From assembly GCA_900546175.1 (NCBI GenBank), contig URBX01000005.1:52206-116205 (forward strand): a DNA stretch of 64,000 nt, in the 5' to 3' direction. Below the pieces are notes generated by a model that ran no database searches, was not told where the DNA came from, and worked only from the letters and a program-made list of their open reading frames with translations. Numbering within the stretch: the stretch's first letter is position 1; the number at the start of each line of letters is the position of its first letter. The position numbers and the translations under genes were made by a program. This document shows, piece after piece, positions 17,450 through 26,161 of this stretch. Source of the DNA: an uncultured Eggerthella sp. (GTDB lineage Bacteria; Actinomycetota; Coriobacteriia; Coriobacteriales; Eggerthellaceae).

Positions 17450-17516
17450 CTGTGGATATTACTCTCTGTCTGTGGATATCACGGCCTCCTGTTTTCACGG
17501 GAGCTCGGAGTGATCC
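17450..17516 (+). other. Direct repeats and structured element in the cstA-operon upstream region
   Basis: CTGTGGATAT occurs twice, at 17450-17459 and 17470-17479, exactly 20 bases (two helical turns) apart. The second copy runs into a possible stem, GGATATCAC (17474-17482) with GTGATCC (17510-17516), enclosing CTCC/GGAG. A further small stem (ACTGG..CCAGT) lies near 17610. The remaining part of this 518-base gap is AT-rich and shows no gene. Confidence 0.4.
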
Positions 17517-17753
17517 TTCGTTGCTTTCAGTAACCCACCTTTTAATAAATCCTAAAGAGTTAATGCCTGTATCAGAGAACTATTTTTTTCGCAAGGAAAA
17601 TAAGGGGACTGGGCTTTTTTCTGCCAGTGAACAGCTTCATTTACACAATATACATAATTCCCTCAACAAAAAATCAAAATTGTACTAAATTAGTTAAGCT
17701 TGACTAGAAGTAGCATAAAGAATTGAATTCATACGTAATGAGAGGAGCCTGTT

Positions 17754-18281
17754 ATGGATTTACAAGAAACCCTTGTACACCGATTACTCGCTGCTCACAA
17801 ATCACTGTTTGACATCCGCGAAAATTACCAATTTAAAGGACACGTATTTCCCGGATTCGCCGAATTCCATTCAAATGGTCAGCAGTATGTTTTGGTTAAG
17901 AGAGCAAAACTATGGGAGGTTAACAGCCACGAATTCGTCTTTATCGACGCGTACGATTATCTTGACGAATCATCCCTTTCAAAAGCCATTGACTTTATGA
18001 AAGAAGAAGCATTTCAAAAAGTCCCTCATGGTCCAAACCACATGGCCACTGCTATTTCTTTAATCATTGTTGCAAATTCTGTAAGCGACGATGCAGTCAA
18101 GCTTGTTGGTAAAACTCGTTATCGCAAATCGTATCTCTTCAGTATTCACGGCTGGGCAGATTTCCGTCTTGCCGTTGTTGATTTGTCTCGAGAAAAGGGA
18201 AGACAAGTTTTCACCAACCCAGCAGGTAAGAGAAGTAAAGAATTGCTTGAACGCAATTTGGAATTCTCTCAGAAAGATTAG
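17754..18281 (+). CDS. Conserved-looking protein of unknown function paired with CstA
   Basis: The 175-residue protein begins at an ATG preceded by GAGAGGAG. It has no signal peptide and no membrane helix, and its mixed alpha/beta composition suggests a soluble cytoplasmic protein. Visible landmarks are GHVFPGFAEFHSNGQQYV near residue 30, FVFIDAYDYL near 65 and SYLFSIHGWADFRLAVVDL near 125. I do not recognise a named family. The stop is only 15 bases before the cstA start, so the two are surely co-transcribed. A regulatory or accessory role for the transporter is a reasonable inference, not something shown by a motif. Confidence 0.8.
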   Translation: MDLQETLVHRLLAAHKSLFDIRENYQFKGHVFPGFAEFHSNGQQYVLVKRAKLWEVNSHEFVFIDAYDYLDESSLSKAIDFMKEEAFQKVPHGPNHMATAISLIIVANSVSDDAVKLVGKTRYRKSYLFSIHGWADFRLAVVDLSREKGRQVFTNPAGKRSKELLERNLEFSQKD

Positions 18282-18296
18282 AAAGGTTTTTGACTA

Positions 18297-20108
18297 ATGA
18301 ACGCAATGGTTGTTCTGGTCATCGCAGCCATCTGTCTTATCTGCGGCTATGTATTCTATGGTCGCTGGTTGGCAAAACAATGGGGCGTTGATCCTTCCAA
18401 GCCAACTCCTGCAAACGAAATGCAGGACGGCATTGACTATGTTCCAGCAAAGCCATATGTGCTTTTGGGACATCACTTCTCCTCCATTGCTGGTGCAGGT
18501 CCTATTAATGGTCCAATTCAGGCAGCAGTATTTGGTTGGGTTCCAGTACTCCTCTGGGTAGTAATTGGTGGTATTTTCTTTGGCGCTGTTCATGACTTTG
18601 GTGCTCTTTTTGCTTCTATTCGTCATAAAGGCCAGACAATTGCTACCGTAATTGCTCAGAACATTGACAACACGGCAAAACGTCTTTTCTGCGTATTTGC
18701 ATATTTGACCTTGGTTTTGGTTGTTGCAGCATTCGCTTCTATTGTTGCTAACACTTTTGCAGTAGGTCTTGCAAACCAGTCCGACGCTGCTGCTCTTGCA
18801 AACCAGCGTACTGCAATGATCTCTATTCTCTTCATTTTTGTTGCTGTTATCTACGGTTTGGCTACTCGTGGTAGAGAGATTCCAGCCGCAGCTAATATTA
18901 TTACTGCAATCTTAATCATTGTTGCTTTGGTTGCAATCGGCTACAACTTCCCAGTAATTGCTCTTGATTACAACACTTGGATGCTCATCATCGGACTCTA
19001 TATTTTGGTTGCTGCAGTTGCTCCAGTATGGATTCTTCTCCAACCTCGTGACTACTTGAGCTCCTACTTGCTCTATGGCATGATTGCTCTTTCCGTTATT
19101 GGCGTAGTTGGTTCCTCCATCGTTGGTGCTGCTTCCGACTTGAGCATTCCTGCTTTCACCGGCTTCACCGCTTCTAATGCTGCTGTTGACGCAGCTGGCA
19201 ATGCGATCATTGACCCAGCAACTGGCAAAGCAGTAGTAAACAAAGCTGCAGCTTCTGGCTTCTTATTCCCTGCTTTGTTCATCACCATTGCTTGTGGTGC
19301 TGTTTCTGGCTTCCATTCTTTGGTTTCCTCTGGTACCACTTCTAAGATGCTTGACAACGAAAAGAATGCTTTGCCAATTGGTTTTGGTGGCATGTTGCTC
19401 GAGTCTTTTGTTGCAATCATCTCTCTCTGTGCTGTTGCATTCGTATGGACCCAGTACTCTTCTGGTGCTTACGCTTCTCCAACTGCAGTATTTGCAGGCG
19501 GTCTTTCTCAGATGCTCGCTTGCATTCCTGGTCTTGAGAACGTTGAAGGCATTGCTTACGCATTGCTCATTCTTGCCGTTTCTGCATTCTGCTTGACCTC
19601 TTTAGACACCGCAACTCGTCTTGGCCGCTATATGTTCCAGGAACTCTTCACTCCTGCAGGAAAGACTCCTGAGCAGAACACCGGTGCTGCTAAGGTAATC
19701 ACTAATCCATTTGTTGCTACCATCATTACGGTAGTACTTGGTGTTGGTCTTGGTATGACTGGCTACACTATCATCTGGCCTTTGTTCGGTGCTGCTAACC
19801 AGCTCCTTGCTGCTTTGGCTCTCTTGGCTGTTTGCTCTTGGCTTGGTAACGCAGGCAAGAACAACAAGATGTTCTACATCCCAATGGCATTCATGCTTAT
19901 TGTTACCTTGACCTCTTTGGCTCAGACCGCAATGGCTAAGTTCACTCTCCTTGCTGGCCCTTCTGCCGCTCTTGCAGCTCAGGCTGGTGGCGCTTTCGCA
20001 GTAGGTATCCAGTTAGTTTTGGCTATTGTTTTGTTCATTCTTGCAATCATTCTTGCAATTAAGGGCATTAAGGTTATCTTCGGCAAGAAAAACGCTGCTG
20101 AGAAATAA
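18297..20108 (+). CDS. cstA: CstA family peptide/pyruvate transporter (carbon starvation protein)
   Basis: The 603-residue polytopic membrane protein has about 15-16 hydrophobic segments. It has the family's N-terminal hallmark, in which YGRWLAKQWGVDPSKPTPA is followed by DYVPAKPYVLLGHHFSSIAGAGPI, then VHDFGALFASIRHKG. A second conserved block is FLTSLDTATRLGRYMFQE-like (written here as CLTSLDTATRLGRYMFQEL). CstA and the related BtsT import peptides or pyruvate with protons in Escherichia coli. It is shorter than E. coli CstA (about 700) but normal for the BtsT-sized members. It forms an operon with the small gene 15 bases upstream and ends at a strong terminator. Uptake of peptides or pyruvate would suit an amino-acid- and acid-fermenting anaerobe. 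Confidence 0.92.
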   Translation: MNAMVVLVIAAICLICGYVFYGRWLAKQWGVDPSKPTPANEMQDGIDYVPAKPYVLLGHHFSSIAGAGPINGPIQAAVFGWVPVLLWVVIGGIFFGAVHDFGALFASIRHKGQTIATVIAQNIDNTAKRLFCVFAYLTLVLVVAAFASIVANTFAVGLANQSDAAALANQRTAMISILFIFVAVIYGLATRGREIPAAANIITAILIIVALVAIGYNFPVIALDYNTWMLIIGLYILVAAVAPVWILLQPRDYLSSYLLYGMIALSVIGVVGSSIVGAASDLSIPAFTGFTASNAAVDAAGNAIIDPATGKAVVNKAAASGFLFPALFITIACGAVSGFHSLVSSGTTSKMLDNEKNALPIGFGGMLLESFVAIISLCAVAFVWTQYSSGAYASPTAVFAGGLSQMLACIPGLENVEGIAYALLILAVSAFCLTSLDTATRLGRYMFQELFTPAGKTPEQNTGAAKVITNPFVATIITVVLGVGLGMTGYTIIWPLFGAANQLLAALALLAVCSWLGNAGKNNKMFYIPMAFMLIVTLTSLAQTAMAKFTLLAGPSAALAAQAGGAFAVGIQLVLAIVLFILAIILAIKGIKVIFGKKNAAEK

Positions 20109-20173
20109 TCAAAAAGCAAAAGAGTTGAGCGCTTTTTCGCTCATCAACAATCTGCTTTTGCGCTTCTTAATAC

Positions 20174-20210
20174 TAAAAAAATGGACCGCTTGTACGCGGT
20201 CCATTTTTTA
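20174..20210. terminator. Bidirectional terminator between cstA and a CaiB-like gene
   Basis: ATGGACCGC (20181-20189) and GCGGTCCAT (20196-20204) form a perfect stem, flanked by seven A on the left and six T on the right. It works for cstA on the plus strand and for the CoA-transferase operon on the minus strand. Confidence 0.88.
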
Positions 20211-20318
20211 CTGATCTAACACGCTATTCTGTGCAAACCAACTTAGCCATGCTACTCCTACAAAGCTTTTTTCCAAACGAGCACAATACCCTAATGAACC
20301 GCCCTCGTAAAAGGAGAT

Positions 20319-21596
20319 TTAGCAGACCGAATCGGGACCATAACTCAGTTTGAATACGCTTTCAGGAAGTTCTGGTCCGTCATAGCAAAGAACTGCCCCC
20401 TCTTGGTTCAATGCTTTTATTTCTTCAGGAGCATAACCATACTCAGCCATTACACGAGCAGTCTCATAACCCACAGGCCTTGACCGTTTAAGAATAGGAT
20501 CTCCTACTGAACTCATGCGCACAGGAGAAGTTACCAAAGCCTGATCTCCAAAGGAGTCATACGGAATTTTTCTCAAGATGTCGTTCGCATACGCTTCTTC
20601 ATCTTCAAGAACATCCTCTAAAGTATTAAGCCGCTGATAAGGAACTTCGTTTTCAGCAAAAACCTTTGCCCAATACTCGAAATCTTCTTCTTCAAAGCGT
20701 TGTGCCAAAATGCTGCACACCTCTTTGTTTAAGCCTTCTTCGGTAACCTTTGCCAGATTGTTGTATTTTGGGTTTCCTATCATCTCATCAAGGCTCATGC
20801 ATCTCATCACATGGTCGTAGTACAAGTCATAAGAACCAAAACAAATAAGGAACCACACGCCATCCTTTGAGCGATATGAGTTATTGGTAGGACACGACGC
20901 TGATTCCCTTGAACGAGGGAAGGTTGAACCCTGCTGAGTTGAAGCAATACCAATTTGCATAGCCCAACAAGCAACGTGGTACAGATTTACGGTTACCTTA
21001 TCGCCAATACCCGTTCTATCAGCACGCACAAGAGCACCCAGTACGCCCGACACTAGGCACATAGAAGCATTCCAGTCACCAAACGCTGCAGGAATATTTG
21101 CAGGTTGGAAGTGCTCTCCTTTTTGAGGAAAGCTCATAAATAGGCCTCCTCTAGCCGAATAAGCCGTTGCGTCAAATCCGCGAGAATTCTTTTCAGGTCC
21201 TCGCTCTCCATAACCACGCATTTGGCCATACACTAACTTAGGATATTTTTCGTGAAGCGTTTCCCAATCAAGGCCAAGTTTTTTTAAGGCTTTATCCCTA
21301 AAGCTCGTAATAACAATGTCGGCATCGGCAAGAAGTTTATGAACAAATTCCATTCCAGCAGGATTCTTTAAATTCACAGCAAGCCAGTTTTTATTCATTG
21401 ATGCAAGTTCGAAAGCGGGATCATCAATGTCGTTTCGCTCCATGCCAAAACCAGGAGCATTAGTTCTATATTCATCTCCTGAAAATGGCTCAATCTTATA
21501 TATAGTTGCCCCCATTTCGCCTAAAACACGTAAGGCGGCTGGAGCCGCTACATATCCTGTTAACTCAACTACTTTTACTCCCTCAAGACCCTTCAC
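20319..21596 (-). CDS. Class III CoA-transferase (CaiB/BaiF family)
   Basis: The protein (425 residues) starts VKGLEGVKVVELTGYVAAPAA, the typical family opening. The start is a GTG at 21596, preceded by GGAAGGAG at good spacing. An upstream in-frame GTG at 21617 has no ribosome-binding site. The catalytic aspartate is expected in FGDWNASMC, which matches the GD(x)nG block of formyl-CoA transferase and CaiB. VYGQMRGYGERGPE and GFDATAYSARGGLF are further family blocks. These enzymes move CoA directly between acyl-CoA and a free acid. A second member is at 40818-42128; they share architecture but differ at the C-terminus. It is the last gene of a long minus-strand series of acyl-CoA redox genes. 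Confidence 0.9.
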   Translation of the reverse strand: MKGLEGVKVVELTGYVAAPAALRVLGEMGATIYKIEPFSGDEYRTNAPGFGMERNDIDDPAFELASMNKNWLAVNLKNPAGMEFVHKLLADADIVITSFRDKALKKLGLDWETLHEKYPKLVYGQMRGYGERGPEKNSRGFDATAYSARGGLFMSFPQKGEHFQPANIPAAFGDWNASMCLVSGVLGALVRADRTGIGDKVTVNLYHVACWAMQIGIASTQQGSTFPRSRESASCPTNNSYRSKDGVWFLICFGSYDLYYDHVMRCMSLDEMIGNPKYNNLAKVTEEGLNKEVCSILAQRFEEEDFEYWAKVFAENEVPYQRLNTLEDVLEDEEAYANDILRKIPYDSFGDQALVTSPVRMSSVGDPILKRSRPVGYETARVMAEYGYAPEEIKALNQEGAVLCYDGPELPESVFKLSYGPDSVC

Positions 21597-21775
21597 AAAC
21601 ACTCCTTCCAAACACACTATTCATCTTTTTTTATCTCGTATGCTTTAATGGTAGCTTGGATTTGGAAATCTAAAGACTCCACACTCTTCAGAGTTTGACC
21701 GCTAGAACACTTCACTGCTTCTATGCCCCGCGAATTTCAAGTCACTTTATTGCACCATCAAAACCTGTTTCGCCA

Positions 21776-22723
21776 TTAAAGCTTCGCCTTTTCTTTTTCT
21801 GATTGCAAATACAGAAGCTGTGCTTGAACACTGCGCAATGCGGCGGGCCTCAAACGAGGGTCAATATCAACATATACCGCATCAACTAAAGCTTCATCAA
21901 CAGCTTCAACCCCTTCGTCAAGAGCATGAATAATCTGATTAAGCCGTTCAACACGATGAGTTCTTGTTGCATCAATACATTCTTTTGGATTGTCAATTAA
22001 TGTGCCGTGTCCTGAAGCGAACACTATCCCTGGGTTTTCTTGAGCAAGCTTATCTAAGGTATCAAGGGAATTCATGTAGTCCCAAAGAACACCGTCTGGA
22101 TGATACACCACTGTTGGCCCGTGTCTAAAGGCAATATCGCCAATAAAGAGCACCTTATCCTGGCTAAATAAGAAAGCAAGCGAATCGGCACTATGTCCCG
22201 GAATATCTATCACTTCCAGGTTTACCTTCTTGGCAAGCTCAATTACGCTTCCTTCTCCTACCGGGATGAAAGAGATTTTCTCTGCTTGTGGAGGAAGAAC
22301 TGTGCTAGTTTGCGTAGCTATTGTTTGAGCTTCCTCAAGAGCGAACGCTTTTGCATAAAGAGGAATGCTTGCCACATCAACCTGCTGACATTGAGCACTT
22401 TTCACAATAAGCTCACAGGCGCCTTCGCTATGATCATGATGATGATGAGTGAGTGCTACTGCTCCAATTTTTACCCCTAAGCGTTTTGTAAGAGCAATAA
22501 TCTCATCTACCGTCTTGCCACTTGGTGCAGGGTCAATTACTAAGGCTTCGGGGGCTTTCGCTGTAGTGTTTTCCTCATTTAATCCAGGAAATCCCTGAGG
22601 GCTTACTATATAAATATTTGTTCCTACATAGCTCATAGGAGAAGGATTATTTGCTTTGTAGCAATACACCCCTTCAGATATTCTTCCACCCGTCCAAGGG
22701 GTTTCATCAGGCAAAAAAGCCAT
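21776..22723 (-). CDS. Metallo-beta-lactamase-fold hydrolase
   Basis: The 315-residue protein carries the binuclear metal motif LTHHHHDHSEG, further metal ligands in IPGHSADSL and FIGDIAFRHG, and the C-terminal block FASGHGTLI. This pattern is close to LACTB2/glyoxalase-II-like enzymes. The start chosen is the ATG at 22723, which follows GAGAGGAG; the frame remains open a further 12 codons upstream without a good site. It lies 63 bases downstream of a Nudix gene. Nudix plus metallo-hydrolase pairs are common in actinobacteria, next to lipid or CoA metabolism. A thioesterase- or nuclease-like activity is possible; the substrate is unknown. Confidence 0.85.
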   Translation of the reverse strand: MAFLPDETPWTGGRISEGVYCYKANNPSPMSYVGTNIYIVSPQGFPGLNEENTTAKAPEALVIDPAPSGKTVDEIIALTKRLGVKIGAVALTHHHHDHSEGACELIVKSAQCQQVDVASIPLYAKAFALEEAQTIATQTSTVLPPQAEKISFIPVGEGSVIELAKKVNLEVIDIPGHSADSLAFLFSQDKVLFIGDIAFRHGPTVVYHPDGVLWDYMNSLDTLDKLAQENPGIVFASGHGTLIDNPKECIDATRTHRVERLNQIIHALDEGVEAVDEALVDAVYVDIDPRLRPAALRSVQAQLLYLQSEKEKAKL

Positions 22724-22786
22724 GACACACTCCTCTCTAAAAGAAACGCGAGTCACCAAAAGGCAACTCGCGCTTTTACTAAGATA

Positions 22787-23692
22787 TTATGCTTCAGTAC
22801 GAAGAACTATTTCGCCATCTTCCTTTATAGTGGGCTCAAAGATGTATTTTTTCACCTTTTCCCTATTGTTCACAAACAACTCCGCATTGCTTGCCTGAGC
22901 AATGCGGGTAAGGTTATAAATGGTAGGAGGAACAACCAGCCAAGAACCTCTGTCCGATTCTCTCATGGCATAACTTGGTGTTACCCAATCCGCAATCTGT
23001 GCTTCTGAGGTATTACCATCAGCGCTTTGACCTTCTGGCATCAAAGCGCTAAAGAAGAACGTGTCATATCTGCGTGGTTCAAAGGTTGGCGTGCACCAAT
23101 TGGAGACTAATCCCAACAAATCAGTGCGCAAAACCAAGCCTCGTGCAATAAGCATATCAGCAAACGAAAGCTCATGGCGCTCCAAGGCTTTTCTCTCTTC
23201 AGCCCAACTTGAATCAGAAAGATCCCTTACTAATTCTTCACCACTTGGTCCTGCTAATAAAACGCCGCACTCTTCAAACACTTCACGAGCTGCTGCAACC
23301 ACAACACGACGTGCGTCATCAACAGAAATGCTCATGTATTCAGCCCACTGCTCAGGAGTTGGCCCAAACCACGGAAGATCAGGATTTGAATCGCGCTCAT
23401 CAACACGGCCGCCCGGATATACCACCGCATCAGGAACAAAAGCCATAGACTTTACTCTGCGCAACATAAACACTTCCAGGTTTTGGTTGTTCGGAAAGTC
23501 ATCAGGAAATTCATTGTCTTCAATACGATAAGGGGTTTGACCTGGAACAGAGTTTCGAACCAACATAACTGTTGAAGCTAGCTTTGGCTCAGGAGGGTTC
23601 GGATTAGGATTCTTTATATGTTCCTCGAGCAGAGCAAGAAGCTTTTTGTTAGGAACAGTCTCAATAAATCCATCTTTAGGTGCAACACGCAT
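22787..23692 (-). CDS. Nudix hydrolase, NUDT19-like with long insertion
   Basis: The 301-residue protein has a Nudix box whose halves are separated by a long insert: YPGGRVDERD is followed about 35 residues later by AREVFEECGVLL. That split box, the length and the preceding MLRRVKSMAF segment resemble the NUDT7/NUDT19 group, which cleaves CoA and acyl-CoA to phosphopantetheine and ADP. Such an enzyme would tune the CoA pool in a region dedicated to acyl-CoA chemistry; this is inference. The start ATG follows AAGGAG. It lies between the membrane Fe-S reductase and the metallo-hydrolase in the same orientation with short gaps, so a shared transcript is likely. Confidence 0.82.
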   Translation of the reverse strand: MRVAPKDGFIETVPNKKLLALLEEHIKNPNPNPPEPKLASTVMLVRNSVPGQTPYRIEDNEFPDDFPNNQNLEVFMLRRVKSMAFVPDAVVYPGGRVDERDSNPDLPWFGPTPEQWAEYMSISVDDARRVVVAAAREVFEECGVLLAGPSGEELVRDLSDSSWAEERKALERHELSFADMLIARGLVLRTDLLGLVSNWCTPTFEPRRYDTFFFSALMPEGQSADGNTSEAQIADWVTPSYAMRESDRGSWLVVPPTIYNLTRIAQASNAELFVNNREKVKKYIFEPTIKEDGEIVLRTEA

Positions 23693-23771
23693 ATAGAACT
23701 CCTTACCGCGTTAGCATATGGTTTTCCTTTTGTTGCCTTTTCATAAAACGCATTTATTTCAATACGTTACA

Positions 23772-26039
23772 TTAGCTTTCCTTCTTCATTTCGCCAAGAT
23801 AATCTTTGCTGCTCTCCAAAATAATTTCCGCAATATCTTTTACAGGAACCGTGCTCTCCTTGGCAGCAACACCATCGGTAAGCATACGCAAACAGAATGG
23901 ACAAGCAGTGCACACTGCCTCAGCACCCGTTTCAAGTGCTTGTTCAGCGCGCATATTATTTATGCGCAAGCCTTCAGGCTCCTCAAGCCACATGTGGCCT
24001 CCGCCAGCACCACAGCAAAAACTCTTGTCTTTATTGCGCTTCATCTCTTTCAATTCTGCGCCAGTAGAAGCTAACAAGTCTCGAGGCTGTTGATAGATGC
24101 CCTTATACCTGCCTAGATAACAGGAGTCGTGATAGGTAAGAGTCTTGTAAGCCTTTTCAGATACGGAAAGCTTTCCTGCTTCTACCAATTCGTTAAGCAA
24201 CTGCGAGTGATGAATTACTTGATAAGTTCCACCCATTTGAGGATAGTCTACCGATAAAGCCTGCATACAATGAGGACACTGAACAATGATCTTTTTAACA
24301 CCGTAAGCGTTTAGCGTTGCAATATTTTCAGCCGCTAACAGGTAGTAAAGGTATTCATTTCCTAAGCGACGTGCAGAATCTCCACAGCATTTTTCCTCAT
24401 TGCCTAAAATAGCAAAGTCAACTCCCGCTTGTTTTAATAGCGAAACTACCGCAAGCGTAACTTTTTTGCTTCGCGCATCAAACGCACCCGAACAACCAGG
24501 CCAATACAAATATTCGGCTGTTGGATTATCTGCCAAGGTTGGAACATCAAGGTCCTTTGCCCAATCAGCGCGTTTTTGCCAACCAAGGCCCCAAGGATTT
24601 CCATTCACTTCCATGTTGCGGAAGGTTGCCTGCGCTTCTGCAGGGAAAGCGCTCTCCATATTCACCTGGTACGTCCTAAGATTAATAAGCTTTTCTGGAT
24701 GGCTAATACGCGCAGGGCATTGTTCTGAGCAAATTCGACACGTAGTACATTGCCAAAGAGCTTCTTCGGCAATCACTGAACCAACAACAGATTTTTCAAG
24801 GAAAGCTTCCTGCTCTTCAGTGCGAACAGGTTTCGCTAAAGCTTTTTCTTCTTCTTTCGAAAGACTCTCTCCTGATTCCTTTCTCGCAAGAAGTTCATCC
24901 TTCTTTTCTTGAGAAATTGTTTCGAGAAGAATTGTTCCGCGCTCTTCCAACGAATTTGCTAAGCCAACAATAAGCTGCCGTGGAGAAAGCTGCTTTCCGC
25001 TTTGATTTGCTGGGCAGTTCTTTTCGCATCGACCGCACTTTACACAAGCTTGCGTATCATACAAATCTTTCCAAGTGAATTCCTCAAGAAGGCGCACACC
25101 CATGGTTTCAAGCTCTTCGTCTTCAAAATCAACAGGCTGCAACGTACCGGTTGGCTCATCTGACGCCAAGAGCGCATTTCCCGGAATAAGCAAAACGTGG
25201 GAAAGTTTGCTGTAAGTAAACGTACCAATAAAGATAAACGCAAGAGCCATGTGGCCCCACCATAACACTGCATGAATAGTAGAAATCTGTTCAGGACTGC
25301 ATCCTACAAACAGGAAAGAAAACGCGTAACCAATAGGTGACCATATTGCCCAAGGATCTTGAGTTCCTGCAATACGAAGTCCTTCAACTACAAAGCCAGA
25401 AACAAGAATTACAAAAAACGTGATGAGCACAACATAATCAGAGGTTCGTGAAACCAAATGCTTGTTTACCTTAGAGATGCGTCTTATAAATGCAGCACAC
25501 ACGCCAACAATTGCAACGAAGCCCGCCAAATCAACACCAAGCGACATGAAATACAAGTAGAAATCACCGTACAAAATTGGCACACCAAAATCTGCTTGAA
25601 GCGCAACAAGGCAGGTTGCTACAAGACAAAAGAGCATTCCCCAAAAGATGCAAAGATGGATAAGGCCAGGAATTAGTTCTTTCAACACTCTACGCTGAGT
25701 AATTACGTCAAGAAAAGCAGTTAGAACATGACGTGGCGTAAGACGATTTGGCCCCGTTTTCCTTTTCTTGGCCGAGCCAGAATCATCCTGATTAGCATCC
25801 GCTTTGCTCCCGCTCGCTTGGGCGGTACTTGCTTGAGCGCTTTTCTGGCCCACTCCTGTTTCATTTTCATCCAACTGATCTTGAGGATTGTTCTCGAGCT
25901 CGAGTTTTTTGCCTAAACGCCACAAACGCATTTTCTTCACGAAGAAGAAAGCAAATACTGCCACCACCAAAAGAAACAACACGTAGATAAGCTCGTGTCC
26001 TTGGATGTTCCAATATAATTCGCGGGTTGCCTGTCCCAT
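23772..26039 (-). CDS. Membrane ETF:quinone oxidoreductase-type Fe-S protein (EtfD/FadF-like, heterodisulfide-reductase related)
   Basis: The 755-residue protein has an N-terminal helix (about 17-35), then after a charged linker four or five helices (about 125-290) resembling the cytochrome b-like gamma subunit of nitrate reductase. It continues with two 4Fe-4S motifs (CVKCGRCEKNCP at 332-342 and CTTCRICSEQCP near 435) and two CCG domains (KCCGD, CPHC, then HDSCYLG, FCCGAGGG, CTACPFC). This is the Rv0338c/EtfD/FadF layout. These proteins take electrons from reduced ETF at the inner membrane face and pass them to menaquinone. The position directly after etfBA, 122 bases downstream, fits precisely. 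It implies that acyl-CoA oxidation is linked to a quinone pool. The ATG has only a weak ribosome-binding site. Confidence 0.88.
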   Translation of the reverse strand: MGQATRELYWNIQGHELIYVLFLLVVAVFAFFFVKKMRLWRLGKKLELENNPQDQLDENETGVGQKSAQASTAQASGSKADANQDDSGSAKKRKTGPNRLTPRHVLTAFLDVITQRRVLKELIPGLIHLCIFWGMLFCLVATCLVALQADFGVPILYGDFYLYFMSLGVDLAGFVAIVGVCAAFIRRISKVNKHLVSRTSDYVVLITFFVILVSGFVVEGLRIAGTQDPWAIWSPIGYAFSFLFVGCSPEQISTIHAVLWWGHMALAFIFIGTFTYSKLSHVLLIPGNALLASDEPTGTLQPVDFEDEELETMGVRLLEEFTWKDLYDTQACVKCGRCEKNCPANQSGKQLSPRQLIVGLANSLEERGTILLETISQEKKDELLARKESGESLSKEEEKALAKPVRTEEQEAFLEKSVVGSVIAEEALWQCTTCRICSEQCPARISHPEKLINLRTYQVNMESAFPAEAQATFRNMEVNGNPWGLGWQKRADWAKDLDVPTLADNPTAEYLYWPGCSGAFDARSKKVTLAVVSLLKQAGVDFAILGNEEKCCGDSARRLGNEYLYYLLAAENIATLNAYGVKKIIVQCPHCMQALSVDYPQMGGTYQVIHHSQLLNELVEAGKLSVSEKAYKTLTYHDSCYLGRYKGIYQQPRDLLASTGAELKEMKRNKDKSFCCGAGGGHMWLEEPEGLRINNMRAEQALETGAEAVCTACPFCLRMLTDGVAAKESTVPVKDIAEIILESSKDYLGEMKKES

Positions 26040-26161
26040 TACTTAATTACTACCCTCTTTTCATCCCAAAACATTTTGCGCTTTTCAAAAAAACACTCAG
26101 CGTTGCATCGAAAGTATTCGGAATTTTCTTAAAAAACCCTTTGTATTAAACCGCAAGAATA

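Noticed and set aside
17452..17688. 78-codon ORF upstream of the cstA operon
   Set aside because: No ribosome-binding site and no conserved look; it crosses the repeat and hairpin elements.
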